A DNA stretch of 64,000 nucleotides from assembly GCA_013076295.1 (NCBI GenBank), contig RQOL01000863.1, positions 2,980,180 through 3,044,179 on the forward strand. Direction: 5' to 3'. How positions within the stretch are numbered: position 1 is the stretch's first letter; each line of letters begins with the position of its first letter. A program made the position numbers and the translations under genes. This DNA is from Sanderia malayensis. Lineage: Eukaryota; Cnidaria; Scyphozoa; Semaeostomeae; Pelagiidae. Positions 1 to 16,873 of the stretch are shown in pieces. Under the pieces are notes generated by a model, which was not told the DNA's origin, made no database searches, and saw nothing but the letters and a program-made list of their open reading frames with translations.

Positions 1-1544
1 CGACATAACGCAATGAAAACTTGGTGAATAATTAAGATCAACAATTCCATAATTTCCATTTCGCTCATCGATGATAATATCAATTCCAATGATGTTGAAA
101 TCAAGAATAGTGCGCAATTTTCTGATCAAAGTCGATATGACATGCTTATCCAACAATTCCTTTTCGTCACTCGTTCCGAAATTCATGTAATTCGGATCTT
201 GGTCGTGAAGTTTTGGAAAGTACTCTCCTTTCGTAATGTTTGTGCTGTCAAAGAACACCGTGTCTTTGTTGCCAGCTTTCAGATTTCTAACTGAAGGTTT
301 TTCGCATGCGTAGTATTTGTTGCCAATCACGTAGACTTTAAACATCTTTCCTCCATGATTCATGAACTCTTGTACAACGCAAGGAGGCTCCAAATCTTTG
401 ATATTTTCTTCGGAGAAGATTATCTTCATCTTATGGCTTTCAGTGATTCCAGCATTACCTGCTTGTTGTTTAGAAATAATTGGATACTGAATACCAGCAT
501 TGCGCATAGCCTGCTTAATGTACCCTACATTATTATTATTCAAGTAAACAAACTTTGGTACAAACACTTTTTTCTTTTCTGATTCAAACTCGCATTGTTT
601 TGCTAATTGCAATGTGAGACTTCTGTTAGCAAGTTTGATGCCATTCTCGATTGGGTCAACCAATTGGATGTTCTGGTATTGGCTTACATAGCCCAACAAC
701 TTGTTCAGATAGGACTTTCCTTTTGTCACATCTTTATCAAACCATTTCAGGATTTTATGGAATATTATGTCAAATGGACCTTGCTCTTCAATTGGTTTTT
801 CCATGTCTATATCCTTGATAACAACGCCAAGATCTTCTCCAAAATTCAAAGGCAATGTTAATCGTCTCTTCTCCCATTCGGGTAAACACAAACCTACTTT
901 GATCTTTGCAGAAAATGCCTCTGGTTTCAGTCTTAGTTTGCTTGTCTGCAAAAAAGGAAGTGATCGATTAAAAACCCCCCAAAAGACAGCATGGTGAGGA
1001 TATCGGTTCACATCCCACAAAATAAGCATCATTAATTCTGACAAATTCCTACCTTTGGATGTGTTTTGTTTGTGTCCATAACAAGCTCGTTGTATTCATT
1101 TATATCAGGAATCACACAGTTTGCTTCATTGAGCCCTACAATATTGACATTTAATAGTCAGTATATGATAATCTTACTTTTTTATTGAATTAAGCATGTG
1201 AAATCTTCAACATATGTAATACAGAACTTAACAGAAAAGCAAGATTACCTGATGAGATGCAGAGAAGGCTGATAAAAATGTGAGCCACTAAACTTGACAT
1301 ATTTGAATATCTCTGGGCACTGTATTTTATGAATATATCCATCTGCTCCACAAATGATAGTTTGCTGTGCTCTTCCTTACACTGTAACTGAAAAGATGAT
1401 CCCTAAAATAAATACAATAAGACCATACTCCAGAGCCCCAAACACAGAAAAGTGATAATATTACTTATTACAGCCACTGATGGCCATGAATTATTAATCT
1501 GAGGCAAAATCATTTTCATCCACTCCAATTTAAGCTGTTTGAAG
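1..1544 (-). CDS. ITPK1: Inositol-tetrakisphosphate 1-kinase-like protein (3' end outside window)
   Basis: ATP-grasp kinase of inositol phosphate metabolism; family members phosphorylate inositol tri- and tetrakisphosphates in the cytosol. The large exon 945..1 carries the family signature: KIKVGLCLPEWEKRRL (N-terminal beta strand), KPIEEQGPFDIIFHK, GIQYPIISK, EPPCVVQEFMNH, and GIDIIIDERNG followed by IVDLNYSPSF, with the metal-binding D-x-N preserved. Upstream exons read in phase: 1135..1053, 1387..1249 and 1544..1472. The human protein begins almost at the first beta strand, so these exons encode about 75 extra residues, mostly helical, that I do not recognise. Alternatively translation starts at the Met of MDTNKTHPK in exon 1135..1053 and the upstream exons belong to another transcript. 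The C-terminus lies beyond base 1. The kinase identity is firm; the N-terminus is not. Confidence 0.85.
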
Positions 1545-2445
1545 CTGAATTTAGGTATTTTATAACCACTTTTAAATATACTTATGATAAATTATGTAAT
1601 GACTGGATGCATATATAATGAATTATTAATGAGATGTGATGGAATAATCATGAAATACCACCCTGAAGAGGACTGAAAGTGTTCAAATATTAATTTCATA
1701 GCTCTATGAAGTAAAAAATGATATTTACCCAACTGAATGCAAAGATTCCAAAAGAGGACTTTGTATTAACAATGCACAGTTTTGGACCAGTGGACCTGGG
1801 AGAATAACATACAAAATTTTAATTTGCAAATAGATTCTTGACAGAGGAAATTACAAAATTTAATTAGGTATATTATAAATTGATATTGAGCAAGGACTTG
1901 GCTTTTAAGGGCTTCCTGATAAAAGATTTGTTTTTCGTTGGCAATGCACGAAAAGCAAAAGCATACCAACGTACTAATATGGACTTTGAATTTGAATAAT
2001 ATGATCTTGTTTCCCATGCATGGGCGTTATTCTTTGCAAATTACAATTGCCATGGGGAGAAGGATAATTTATACCGCAACCATTGTCTTGTGCGCACCAA
2101 CCAAGATAGCAAATACTTCAAGAAATTTATGAAATTTCAAAGCATTGGTGTGGGATTTGCAGAGCTTAATCGATTTCGAGAGTTCTACAAAATTCCTATT
2201 TGACCCATAAATAATAACTTCCTGGCCTCGACTGGCTTGAACCTTACAGGTTGACAATTTTCATCATTGATAATATCACTCTATCTATATCACCAAATAT
2301 TGCTGCGGCCAAGTGTTGCTTAACCTCAGCTTATTCAATTTATCAAAAGAATATACACATATTTTTGTTCTTTTACAGTGGTCAAAGTACATTCTTCCGA
2401 CGCTCTTGTGATATACCCAACAACCTCACGACGGTCTGAAACTTG
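1545..2445 (-). other. Candidate further upstream exons of the ITPK1-like transcript
   Basis: Four short stretches on the minus strand look coding and carry plausible splice borders: about 2436-2388 (REVVGYITRASEECTLTT before a gtaaaa donor), about 2335-2257 (EVKQHLAAAIFGDIDRVI), about 2243-2078 (GQEVIIYGSNRNFVELSK, ending at gtataa) and about 1923-1799 (EALKSQVLAQYQF). I could not join them all in one phase, and I recognise no domain. They may be the 5' part of the same gene as the ITPK1 exons or the end of a separate helical-protein gene. Confidence 0.35.
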
Positions 2446-3137
2446 TTTTGACAACAATAATAATAGATCGCATAAAGTTAAACATATCCACTTAAATCCG
2501 AATCGCAAAAATTAGACTACGACTGAGAAATAAAAAATAGAATAATGCAAAAACAACCTTGATTGTGATGCTCGGGTTGGCGTCTTCAAATTTGTATAAG
2601 AGAGATTATCTATCTAGGCCAGGCGGAACGCCCAATTTCAACTTCGCGATATTTTGTATTAAGTCAAAGGAACCCAAGTACACTCCACAGCCAAAATGGC
2701 TTTAAGTTCATCTTTATATCTCTTGAATTCCTACCAACAATTCTGCATACCAATCCAAGTAGACTGGATGATAGAATCGCGATTCTACAGAAGTAATTTC
2801 TCACATTTACTTAATCTTCGCCATGCTTCTGATGCGGGGCATGTTTCAATCGAATAATCAACAACATTTATCACGCGCCTTGCAAAACTACATGCGACCC
2901 CCGTCTCATTTCACCATCGACCTGCTTTGCATTTCTGTCTATTTTTGTTTTTATTTTGAACTTGAAAGAAAATAGCAGTGAGTACGAAAAAGTTTGCACA
3001 TTTCTGTCTGTATGACATGGCTCAAACTTGGAACGGAACCTTTTTGCTCTCTTGTCAGTTCGACTCTTGTAGCGAAGTGGTGTGGTTAGCACTTGTGCTT
3101 GCAACTGATGAAGTCGCGAGCGGTATAAATGAAGGCT
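2446..3137. other. Intergenic, no gene recognised
   Basis: No convincing coding exon. A short minus-strand stretch near 2615-2575 reads KFEDANPSITIK up to an AAG/gtt border and might be a first-exon end of the minus-strand gene. Around 3075-3130 there is a tRNA-like A-box pattern (GTGGTGTGGTTAGCAC) that may be the head of a degenerate SINE leading into the hairpins that follow. Confidence 0.4.
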
Positions 3138-3234
3138 GGTACTCCGGGGATCTACAAGAGAAAGTAGATCCCCGGCGTACCGGGACTTTTCGTCTTTCCG
3201 TCGAGAATGATTTTTCGGCACAGGCGCCGAAAAA
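3138..3234. repeat. Pair of strong DNA hairpins, probably part of a repeat element
   Basis: Hairpin 1: 3138-3155 pairs with 3164-3181 around an 8-base loop (AAGAGAAA), 17 of 18 pairs; the core CCGGGGATCTAC/GTAGATCCCCGG is perfect. Hairpin 2: TTTTTCGGC (3211-3219) pairs perfectly with GCCGAAAAA (3226-3234). Stems this long and close together are typical of foldback or SINE-body sequence. I see no protein-coding role. Confidence 0.6.
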
Positions 3235-3642
3235 CCCTCTGTTTTATCGTACTCAGCTACTAACTTCGTCGGTGCGCTGGGATGACGAGGGCCAACAGTG
3301 CGAATCTGTACATTCCCAGCGACATCTGCTTGGAGACTCGCCACCGATAATAGATAAATACACGCTACAATTACTAACTGGAAACATGTGCTCAGATTTT
3401 CTGATTGCGGACATGAATCGATACCCATGCGTATTGACTCGTGGGTGGGGCGGAAAGGAGAGTGGGCGGATCGCTCTTGGGATGGAGCGTTCAGAAGAAA
3501 GCATTGAAAGAGATCAATGTTTGCGAAACGATGAGGTAATTGTTTTCAACCCTGTTTTCAGCGGCTCAAATGTTTTGCGACTTGCAGCTGACTGTAAATT
3601 TCGACAATAATTCATCTCCCTTGCACTGTGCCTTGTGTGACG

Positions 3643-4018
3643 CAGGGGATCTTTTAAGAAATTTTTACTGGTGGGGAATTTACGCAAAAGGGCCCTTTCC
3701 TTAATGTAACGCAACTGACGGCAAAAACAAAAGTAAAGGACTTTTCCCGCGGATTTCATTGCCTCGCCTTGGTGTAGTGCAAGAACGTCAAACAGAGATT
3801 GGTTGACAGCAATAAGACCAAAGAAATAACGAATAATTTGACACATATAACACGACAACGACACAACAAACAGTAATTGTAGATAAGTCAAATTGGTGTT
3901 TAAAACAATTTTCAACAAATGGGCACTTGCTAGTGGGGAATCATGGGCCAACTAGTGGGGAAATTTATGGACCTGGTGGGGATTTTCCCCACTAGTTTGT
4001 ATGTTAAAAGATCCCCTG
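3643..4018. mobile_element. Non-autonomous hAT-type MITE, 376 bp, with intact 8-bp target site duplication
   Basis: The ends are inverted repeats: CAGGGGATCTTTTAA at 3643 and its complement TTAAAAGATCCCCTG ending at 4018. Directly outside both ends is the same 8-mer GTGTGACG (3635-3642 and 4019-4026). CAGGG-type termini with an 8-bp duplication are diagnostic of the hAT superfamily. The interior has no transposase reading frame, so it would need an enzyme supplied elsewhere. A sub-terminal motif GTGGGGA recurs several times near the right end. The exact duplication suggests a fairly recent insertion. Confidence 0.88.
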
Positions 4019-4026
4019 GTGTGACG

Positions 4027-4425
4027 TCACGTCGGCCTTAATGCAGTGGACCCGCTATAAGGCCACCTTTGAACAACGGACATCTATAACCAACGGAAAA
4101 TACTTTTGTTCCAAGATGGGACAGAATCGTCATAATGGATGCATATATGCAATGCCTCACGTTCACGGATCTCAATAATAATTGAGATCAGTTTACTTAC
4201 GTCACGAGTTGCTGCGGAGGCGGAGGTTTGTCTGCCATTATGGATCCCTTTCTGTTGTTTTCCGTGCATCATCATAATCATGAGTGAGTTCATTGATTTG
4301 AGTTTAACTTGACATGGACACAACAAAGACAAAAAAATAACTAAGAATTGATTAGTAAAAACAACCATGTTATCAAGCTGGAGTTATTGATAAACGAAAG
4401 AAACCTGTAATAGCTTTTGAAGAAG
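4027..4425. other. Spacer and presumed promoter/5' UTR of CFAP20DC
   Basis: Holds the region directly upstream of the CFAP20DC start codon. No TATA-like signal or coding stretch is evident. Confidence 0.4.
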
Positions 4426-7400
4426 ATGTTTAAAAATGAATTTCAGGTTGGCATTTTATTTTTGTTAATAATCTTCCTGTTTGTTTTTGTTGTCAACCAA
4501 CTCAGGTAGGGCCTAAGGCTACTTTAATACAGCAAGTAATAGCAGAGATTTACTCCGTAATCCCTTGTTTGTTTGATTTGCGGGTTTGTTAACCATTTAA
4601 GTTTATTTTCTTCGCTCTACACTTAACTCCCATGATATAAACATCTTATGTTCTTTGAGGTCATAAGCCATAACATTTTTATATAGAAAAATACATAAAA
4701 AAATTGCACCTGCTGCAAAAATCTCGACAAAAATTTCTTTAATAAATCTGCTTTACAAATCGATTAATGGTGTGAATTTTAATTTCTCAGGGTGGATTAT
4801 TTCTGGATATACTATCTGCACAAGGCAAGGACTTTGGCTCAAAATGCAAAATTGTGGGCTGCTCCACTTCTGGTGGCCAGAGAGAATTTGACAAGTCAAT
4901 AAGAAGCAATGTCCTTTTGCTAGAAGGAGAATCAACTAGGTCGAAAATAGTAATTCCAAAAGATGAAAAAAGCAGTTTATACATATCACAGCCATTCTTA
5001 CTGTTTCAAATTAATATTCCCCCTGGTGCAAGCTTCTCGTTAGAAACAGTAGTAGCAGATTCATCGAATCAAAAAAGACGGATTCTAATGTCAACTAGCT
5101 ATAAAGAAATCTCAGTAACAGCTTTTCATGTTAAAGTCCCTTTGACGGTATTGAAGAGAGGTGTTTGGCTTAATCTCTGTCTGGATTTGTCCTCCTTTGT
5201 TAGTAATAGTTTTAATGGGCAAAGATACAAAGCATTGGAGAGCATTGTTGTCTGTGCCAACTGCAAATTAAGAAGAATATTTTCAATGAAGACACAGCCA
5301 AGAGATAATGTCACTGAAGACTTAGAAAATCATGTAGATGGATGTGAAGAAATTCCAAGGTCCTTGCAGTTTGCTATAGTCCCTGATTCACAGCTTTATA
5401 CACAGGTAAAGTGAATCATGTTTTGTTGTTTTAATCCTAGTTAATCCTTTATCAAAGTAGTTTTTCAATTCCTAAATGACCAACTGTTGATAAGGACACT
5501 CTGTCTAAGCATTGGTATTACAGTTGACATCCTGGCTGCTTGCTATCCTGAATATTTGCGATCTTGAATTATTTTTAATTTGTCCTCATTTTGGTACACA
5601 TAGTATTATTAGATAATTTGTTATTTCGAACATTTTCTGTTTCGAACAAATTTCAATTTTCTTTCATAGTTTGAAATCGACCAACTGTAATTATAAAGAA
5701 GATGTAAACACAGTAGTTAACATTTTTATTGTTGCTTTTATTGAAGGTTCTGAACATGCAAATGTTGATGAACTCCGATGTTAAGTTTCGCGTTGGCTCT
5801 GGAATCAAAGCTCCAAGTGCCAACATGGATAACAATGAGACATTGCGGAGTGATAAATCAGAAAAGACGCACATTGCTTTTGGGTCAAGAGTTGCTGTCC
5901 CAAAATATGCACGTAAAACTCCAGGAAAACATCTACCAGATAATCTCGAGCGACAACTATCTTCAACATCATTATCTAGTAGTGGTGGTCTTAACTCTAG
6001 TTCATCTCATGTTGATCTGAACGAAAGTACAACAAGCACGTTGCAACTTGAGGTTCAGAAACCAATTTTGCAGCCAAGGCCTCCAAAGCCAAGCTCAGGA
6101 AAAAGTACAAGAAGACCAAATCCAAGAATTAGAAGTGCCGAAAGTGCTAATGTCGTCAAACGAGCGAAGCTGAAATCAAACTCTGCCGTAGAAAAGGATG
6201 CATTAGAATCATCTAACGAGGAACAGAAAATCGTCAGAGCTCGAAATGTTGATGAAAATACGGTCATCAACATGGAACGTCTTAATTCAAGGAACAATAA
6301 TGAACAAAATAAAGATGATGGAAATATGGATATGAATAACAATAATAATGATAATAATGGTGGTGGTAATTCAGAGGCGAATGGAGACGAGTTTGTTGAA
6401 GAAGTTCCACAAAAATTTGTTTTGATGAAGATGGGTAGTGAAGATGATGAAGAGAACTATTTTCGTAGAAGAAGATTCAGCGAGAACCAAGATGAAACAA
6501 GACAATCGAAAGAAGGAAGTTTTTCATCCAGCAACGAAAACGATGCGTTGTTTCTTTACTCATCTAGACCTCGTTCTATTTCAAGTGGAACAAAGATTCG
6601 CAAAGCTTTAGAAAGCAGTACGAAAAACCTTCCCCTACCAGATGTTGTCGTGGACCAAGTTGAGGATGACGATACTCGTGATGGCAATAACTCGAATAAT
6701 ATCAATAAAATTGCATCGCTTGAAAGTGATTTTCATAGACACTCTTCTGATAGTGATAATGATGACCTTCTTGAGAAATTTCACAGGTTGGAAGGAAGTC
6801 AACGCACTTCTCCACGTTCTTCGCCATCTTTTTTGTCTAAAACTGAAGAAAGCATGAGCATCAAAAGCAGTCTTCTTAAGGAAGTAAGGTTTCTTCTCCT
6901 ATGATGACTTGCTATTGAAAGCATGACACTGGCTTGAAGTGCATTCATTTATAATCTTGTTACACGATTACTATGATCGATTTAAATGTTGTATATTCTA
7001 GATTCCCAAGCCACAGCAAAGTTACAATCATTTGAGATACACTTCGGCCCATTCCGATTCGATGTCGTGGATGTATGACTCAGATTCAAGCCAATTGACT
7101 CACAATGACATGGAAGATGGCTCAGAACTGGACCATTCGATGAATGACAAATTACACCCAATCAAACACGACAATGACTTATCACCACGACAACAACAGC
7201 AACAACAACCTCGTTTGAGAATTCTCGAGCATTTGCCTGAAGGAATGGAGCTTGGCAACGATAGTGATGACGCGATATCTGATGCAAGTGACGAAACTTC
7301 TTATAGCACGTGGAAAGAGCCCCCTGCCCATATAAGGAATTATCGATACCAAGATGAAATGCGAGGGGTCGGAATGACGTTAGATCTCTCCGCAACTTTA

Positions 7401-7814
7401 CCCATGACGCCATTTATCGAAGAAAAAAAGTAAGCAAGTGATATAAATTGTTCTACTTTGCTTTTATTTATATGTTTATTTGCTTTTCGACTTTTATACG
7501 TTTGTTTATTTTAGAATCCCCGTAAAAAGACAAGATATTGATAACACTGATAGTGGAGTTTCAGTTCAGGGTAAAATATGTGACATTATTTTGCATTGAC
7601 TTCATATCTGCTTGATACCTTATCCTATTTTCATTGACCTCACGTAATTGTTTTGTAGATTCTTCAATCAACTTATTTTGCTTTTTCAGATTCAAGATCA
7701 TTTCCGAAAGAGGATGGAGTACATAACAATGAAGATGAATTGGATTTGCTCTTCGACCCCGTTCTCAATTGCTATTATGACCCACACAGTCATAAGTATT
7801 ACGTTCTCACTTAA
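4426..7814 (+). CDS. CFAP20DC: CFAP20 domain-containing protein (C3orf67 homologue)
   Basis: Six exons: 4426-4446, 4791-5405, 5747-6883, 7002-7429, 7515-7570 and 7690-7814, giving 793 residues in frame. The 7-residue first exon (MFKNEFQ) matches the start of the vertebrate protein (MFKNEYQ) and fixes the start codon. Residues 8 to about 180 form the CFAP20-like beta domain (GGLFLDILSAQGKDFGSK; EISVTAFHVKVP; GVWLNLCLDL; VVCANCKLRRIF). The centre (exons 3-4) is disordered, rich in Ser, Asn and Asp, with an Asn run near 6330-6365 and a Gln run near 7190. The tail ends in the conserved motif LDLLFDPVLNCYYDP. The CFAP20 family is linked to cilia and flagella; the function of this member is poorly known. 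Convergent with TMEM86. Confidence 0.92.
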
Positions 7815-8809
7815 GTAGATTGCTCACGTTCATACTGCATGAGTTTTCTCGGTTACCAAGAGGAGTTTTCTCGGTTACCAGTGAGGTTGTTAACTGCGTT
7901 TGCTATGCATAGAATCACGGCTCAAATTCATGTATGCTTGCTATGACCAACTATACGTCAATGAAGCTTTGTACCCGCAAGAGAACGTAAATTGCTGAAA
8001 AACCATTATCGACACTTTACCCGTTGCATGTCGTTGCGGTGTGTGTACCAAGAATCTATCAAGACAAGGTTCTTCTGAACAATTTAACAGGCGATAACTT
8101 ATTTGCCAACCTCAGTTCATTATTTTGAACAAAGTTTCAGCGTGAGAATTTTATTTTGTAATTTATCATATTTAACATGTTTAAAGTTTGGAAATTAAGT
8201 GATGTACTTTGATTTAATTAATTGAATGCGAATATTCTTTCATTGTTGAACAATGAACTTATTTGATCGAAACTTTGTACGAATTAAAATGCTGCTTATG
8301 TCTGCATTAGGTTTTATCATTTGTCCGTTAATTAGTATTATGCATATATTGCTGTATGTTGTATGTATATATTTGCATGGAGGTTTAGAGGTGTACTATT
8401 ATTAAGTATTTGTCAAGATTGGATGTTTTAATGTTTGGATTGTATTATTTGCGCAAATGATCTTCTCAGAACCAAATGAGATCGGATACATAAAACTGAT
8501 GTATTTTTTGCTTCAATCAACTCTTTAATGACAAAAACAATCTCTACTGTATATAAATAACAGAAAAACCGTAAACAAAAGCTTAACACAAACACACAAT
8601 AGCTTATTTAATTCAAATTATATTAATATCTGTATTAATCTACAATATCTTTACATTGGGTCATAATCTAAAATCGCACACCACTCTACACTGTAATAAT
8701 GGGACAATTACGCGCTATAATAAACGCAATGAACATTCTGCTATTTGAATATATATCACAAGATAAATAAATGTGCGAATGAAAACAAAGAGCTGTTTTC
8801 AGTAAGTTT
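7815..8809. other. Intergenic between convergent genes; 3' UTRs
   Basis: Presumably holds the 3' UTRs of CFAP20DC (+) and TMEM86 (-). A direct repeat of GAGTTTTCTCGGTTACCA occurs at about 7840 and 7862. An ATTAAA near 8284 could be a polyadenylation signal for CFAP20DC. No gene seen. Confidence 0.5.
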
Positions 8810-10074
8810 TCATTTGTCCTTTCTTATCAATCTCTGGACAATATGATCCGTATTTGCTGAAGACAATGTGATGAAACACTGCGCTGCATAATAGGTTGAC
8901 ATGATGATAACTCTTGCTCCTGGGATTTCAATGCAGAATTTATTCAACCCAATTGTGAAATCGGAAATGAGAAAAAATATGGAGCCAATAAAGGCACAAA
9001 GACTTGTCCAGGACCATGTGTTTTGCAAGATATCCACTTGAACAAATGCTCTCCACGCCATTATATTGATGAGTACAATGTATATGCCCACCCCGGGAAT
9101 TAGGACACCTTTCAATCCAGGGTACATCAGGTAAAGGGCGATGCCGACGAAAATTGTGAAGGGGAGGGACTTCGATTTAGGCCAGTTGTGTTGGGACTCG
9201 ATGCAAAATGCTCGAATGTATGCAAGGTGGGCCAGGCCAAAGGCTGCCATTGCTGAAACAAATTGCGTTTGATGCCAGACAAGTAAGGCATCGCCAATGC
9301 AAGACAGAATGAGGCCAAGAAGGATATATCTGGAACGAAAAAACAGGCAATGTTAATATATGAGTTTCAGGTTTTGCTTCGCTATTGTTGCACGTGTTTG
9401 TTGTGAAAGTGTTGACTGAAAAAAATTTAGCAAGGCGTATTGTGAAATAATGGCTGAAACTAACCTTCTATATGCATGTTGTTTTTTTAGATTTATTCCT
9501 TGCATTAGCACAAAGGCAATGAGACAAAGCACTGGAAGACATTTTATCAACGCAGCAAATACTGTGGGAATATCATGAGGCAGCCACGCAACAAAGTAGA
9601 CAATGGTGGTCTTGAAGAACGGAACCAATTTAGGCCCAACACTTTTCAACTGAAATGTAAGGGTGCATAATTATCTATTAATGCATAATAATAACATTGA
9701 AGGATCAAATATAAAGTAATTTTAATGGGTTTGGCCACAAATCCGGTTTTTGAAAGACATAATGGACATGGAATTTCACCTTACATCTAATGGTCCGTCC
9801 TTGTTTACCTTGATAAATTTGTAAATTTTGATGATAAAAAATTACAAGTTTCGCTGTAACTAATTTCAAATTATTCAATTGCCAATGATATATACTTAAC
9901 TGGCATGCAAAATATTATTTAAATGTTATGTATAGACGGCGACGAAATAAAAATACATTGTAATCAAAGGGCCTAAAATCTCAAAATTTCACAATGACAT
10001 TGAACTTCGACAGATGTTCTACTTACCACCAAAGTTGGGGACAATGAAATAGGACTATTGACATCTGGCACCAT
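8810..10074 (-). CDS. TMEM86: TMEM86 / YhhN-family lysoplasmalogenase
   Basis: Integral membrane hydrolase of the ER-type membrane; family members cleave the vinyl ether bond of lysoplasmalogens. Three exons (minus order): 10074-10027, 9649-9465 and 9329-8810, 250 residues, close to human TMEM86A (240). The start MVPDVNSP was chosen because it aligns with the human start MVSPVT; an in-frame ATG further upstream (10173) would add 33 residues. Family landmarks: SVGPKLVPFFKTTIVYFVAW, IKCLPVLCL, ILSCIGDALLVW, MAWRAF, FFLISDFTIGLNKF and ARVIIMSTYYAAQ, spread over about eight hydrophobic segments. It starts about 340 bp from the kinase gene on the other strand, so the two may share a promoter. Confidence 0.93.
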
Positions 10075-10416
10075 TTTCAACCCTTTAAAGTTCAGTTGAT
10101 CTTTCTGTCCCTCTGCTTGACACAGAAAGTTAAACACGAACCGACCAGTGGAAAAATATTGTCCTGTGTTCAAAGATTTTTTTTCCTTTTTGCCTGGCGA
10201 TTTCTCTCTTTGAGAGACCTGCTATTGTCTTGTCACCTCTGTCAACTATCTCCCACCTTTTAGATACATTCTGCGAGCTTGATTGAATTTATCGAAATTT
10301 TTTTCTATTGTTGCGTCATTAATTAATATCGAATTAATTAACGCTAAATTATTTGTGTTACATTTCTCTCGTAAATAGCAGTTAATTTATTATTCGTATC
10401 AGCTAAATGTTTAATA
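10075..10416. promoter_or_regulatory. Bidirectional promoter interval between TMEM86 and the HUNK-like kinase
   Basis: Only 342 bp separate the two start codons, which point away from each other. The interval is AT-rich, with a TTAATTAA-like palindromic stretch near 10319-10344. No TATA box at a convincing position for either gene. Bidirectionality is inferred from geometry only. Confidence 0.4.
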
Positions 10417-15032
<4,616 letters not shown>

Positions 15033-16873
15033 GAGTTTTTTGCTGTTATCAAGCGGCGTTAGTTTGTTTGTAGTTAACAATCAATCGTAGCATGCTGTTA
15101 TGACAATCAGTAGAGATTTTTAGCTGATGATAAATCGATGGATTAGAGATATGCAACGAAATGCGTGCAATCGATGATTTGCTATGAAATACTAATTACA
15201 ACAAGGTTCTGAATTTGCACATTATTTTGGGAAGTCGGAGATCATCTCATTTGATTTCCACAGTACATGAACACCGTATTTTGAACATTACTCTTTTTTG
15301 TAATGTTTCACCCCATAACAACAACTTAATATTGAAGTTGTGCTGCGTTTCAAGCCCACACAAGGTTGAGTTTAAATTGGCTTATTGCCTCGATGCTTTG
15401 CTTACAAGAATTATAGCATCGTCGCTTATTGTTGAGGCTTCTTAAAACTGGTGTGTCAAGGTGATATATCCAAACAGCTGTCTCAGATTGAAAGATAGTG
15501 CGGACTTACGATGAAGAAGAAGAGATATCTTGCATTTTGGATTTTCATGGACAGGTATGCCAGTCAGTTTCTGTATTCAATGCATATTGTCTGCCCGATT
15601 CATTGAAATATGTGGTTTCCAGTTTAAAATCAGATGGTTGATTGATAGCTATCTTCCATAACGACCATCTTGCATTGAAGTAATCACATTAAATATCATT
15701 ACACGATCACAATAACGGAATAACGCATGTCAAATTTCGCGCTTTGAACAGGAGCAAAAAGGAAGGTATGTTGTCACGAACAAAATACATTATCACAAGC
15801 ATAGTTGAAGATTTCAGTTAAACAACTAAGCTCTACTTCAATTTATGGTCTCCATAGAATTTCAGTCAGTTCAGTGAAGCGCAGTTCAATGAAGCTCATA
15901 TTGCATCATGCTGTTGATTGTGGCAGAAAGAGAAAAGATTGCTTCCAGGGGAGAGTTGTAATTATGTGTGGGTGCTATAATGATTAGTGGGTGATCAAGT
16001 GTGAAGTTGTAGATTGTATATGACTTATTAGCAATTAACTATATCATTATCATTCCACTTTCTTCATATTGGTTCATTGAGCTACCTGAATGCATAAAAA
16101 ATTTGCGTAGGCCTCAAGAAGACAATGATGGGTTTAGAATTAAAAATCAATTGATTTGTTCAGCCTGAAATCCTGTATTGAACAAAGAATTGATTATGAG
16201 TGATTATGATTTCTGATGTATACATATTGACAGAGCTTGAGCAGTTTAGCAAATCAACAATTTATAATTCGAATGTTTTCAAGAAAATAATATGTTGATT
16301 CATGTCAATGATTGAATTCACAGCAGAAATTACAAAATAAACAATTACATTACAAAATAAAGTTATCCAACCAAGTTATTGAAGATTGTATTTATCAATT
16401 ACTTAGATCGACGAAGCAATAATAAGGGAATTTTGAAGATATCTACAAGAATTCTGGAAATGAGCACTTTTACTCGTCAATATTTGCTTATTAAACGTAA
16501 TTATCGGGCAGGCTGGATGCATTTATAACTGCATTCTACAATACCAATAATCGGAAATCAATTTATTTGCAAAGAAGAGACAGCTGTTTAAGAACAATGA
16601 CATAGATTTGATTGCAGTAAGCAAGATTATTAGAAGATAGGAAAGCAGCATGAGCTGCATTTTTTAATAATTAATTTGTCACTAGCTTCAAATGAACTAC
16701 TAAATTGTTGAGGCAAGGTGCACTTATAAGAAATAGTTACAATTTTATTTGCTTGTTTCGTTTTGAAGCTGACGAGGTACTCTTTTGCAAGACTTCTTAT
16801 TAATTAACACTCTGATAATTCACTTCTAGGTTTTGAATTGTTATGATTGCCCCTCTATCAAGAAAGATATAAA
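15033..16873. other. Intergenic and GPCR 5' region
   Basis: About 1.8 kb with no convincing exon. A short frame at 15511 (MKKKRYLAFWIF) runs into a CAG/gtatgc donor and was considered as a signal-peptide exon, but its phase does not suit any exon seen downstream. Confidence 0.4.

Noticed and set aside
3106..3135. Hammerhead ribozyme core (CTGATGA)
   Set aside because: No matching stem II followed by GAAA was found within the required distance.
2871..3428. Minus-strand 185-codon frame
   Set aside because: Spans the hairpin repeat on both arms; composition and position indicate chance.
15511..15555. Signal-peptide first exon MKKKRYLAFWIF for the His-rich gene
   Set aside because: Its donor is in phase 2, whereas the next exon needs phase 1; the exon at 18802 fits and ends in a cleavage-like site.
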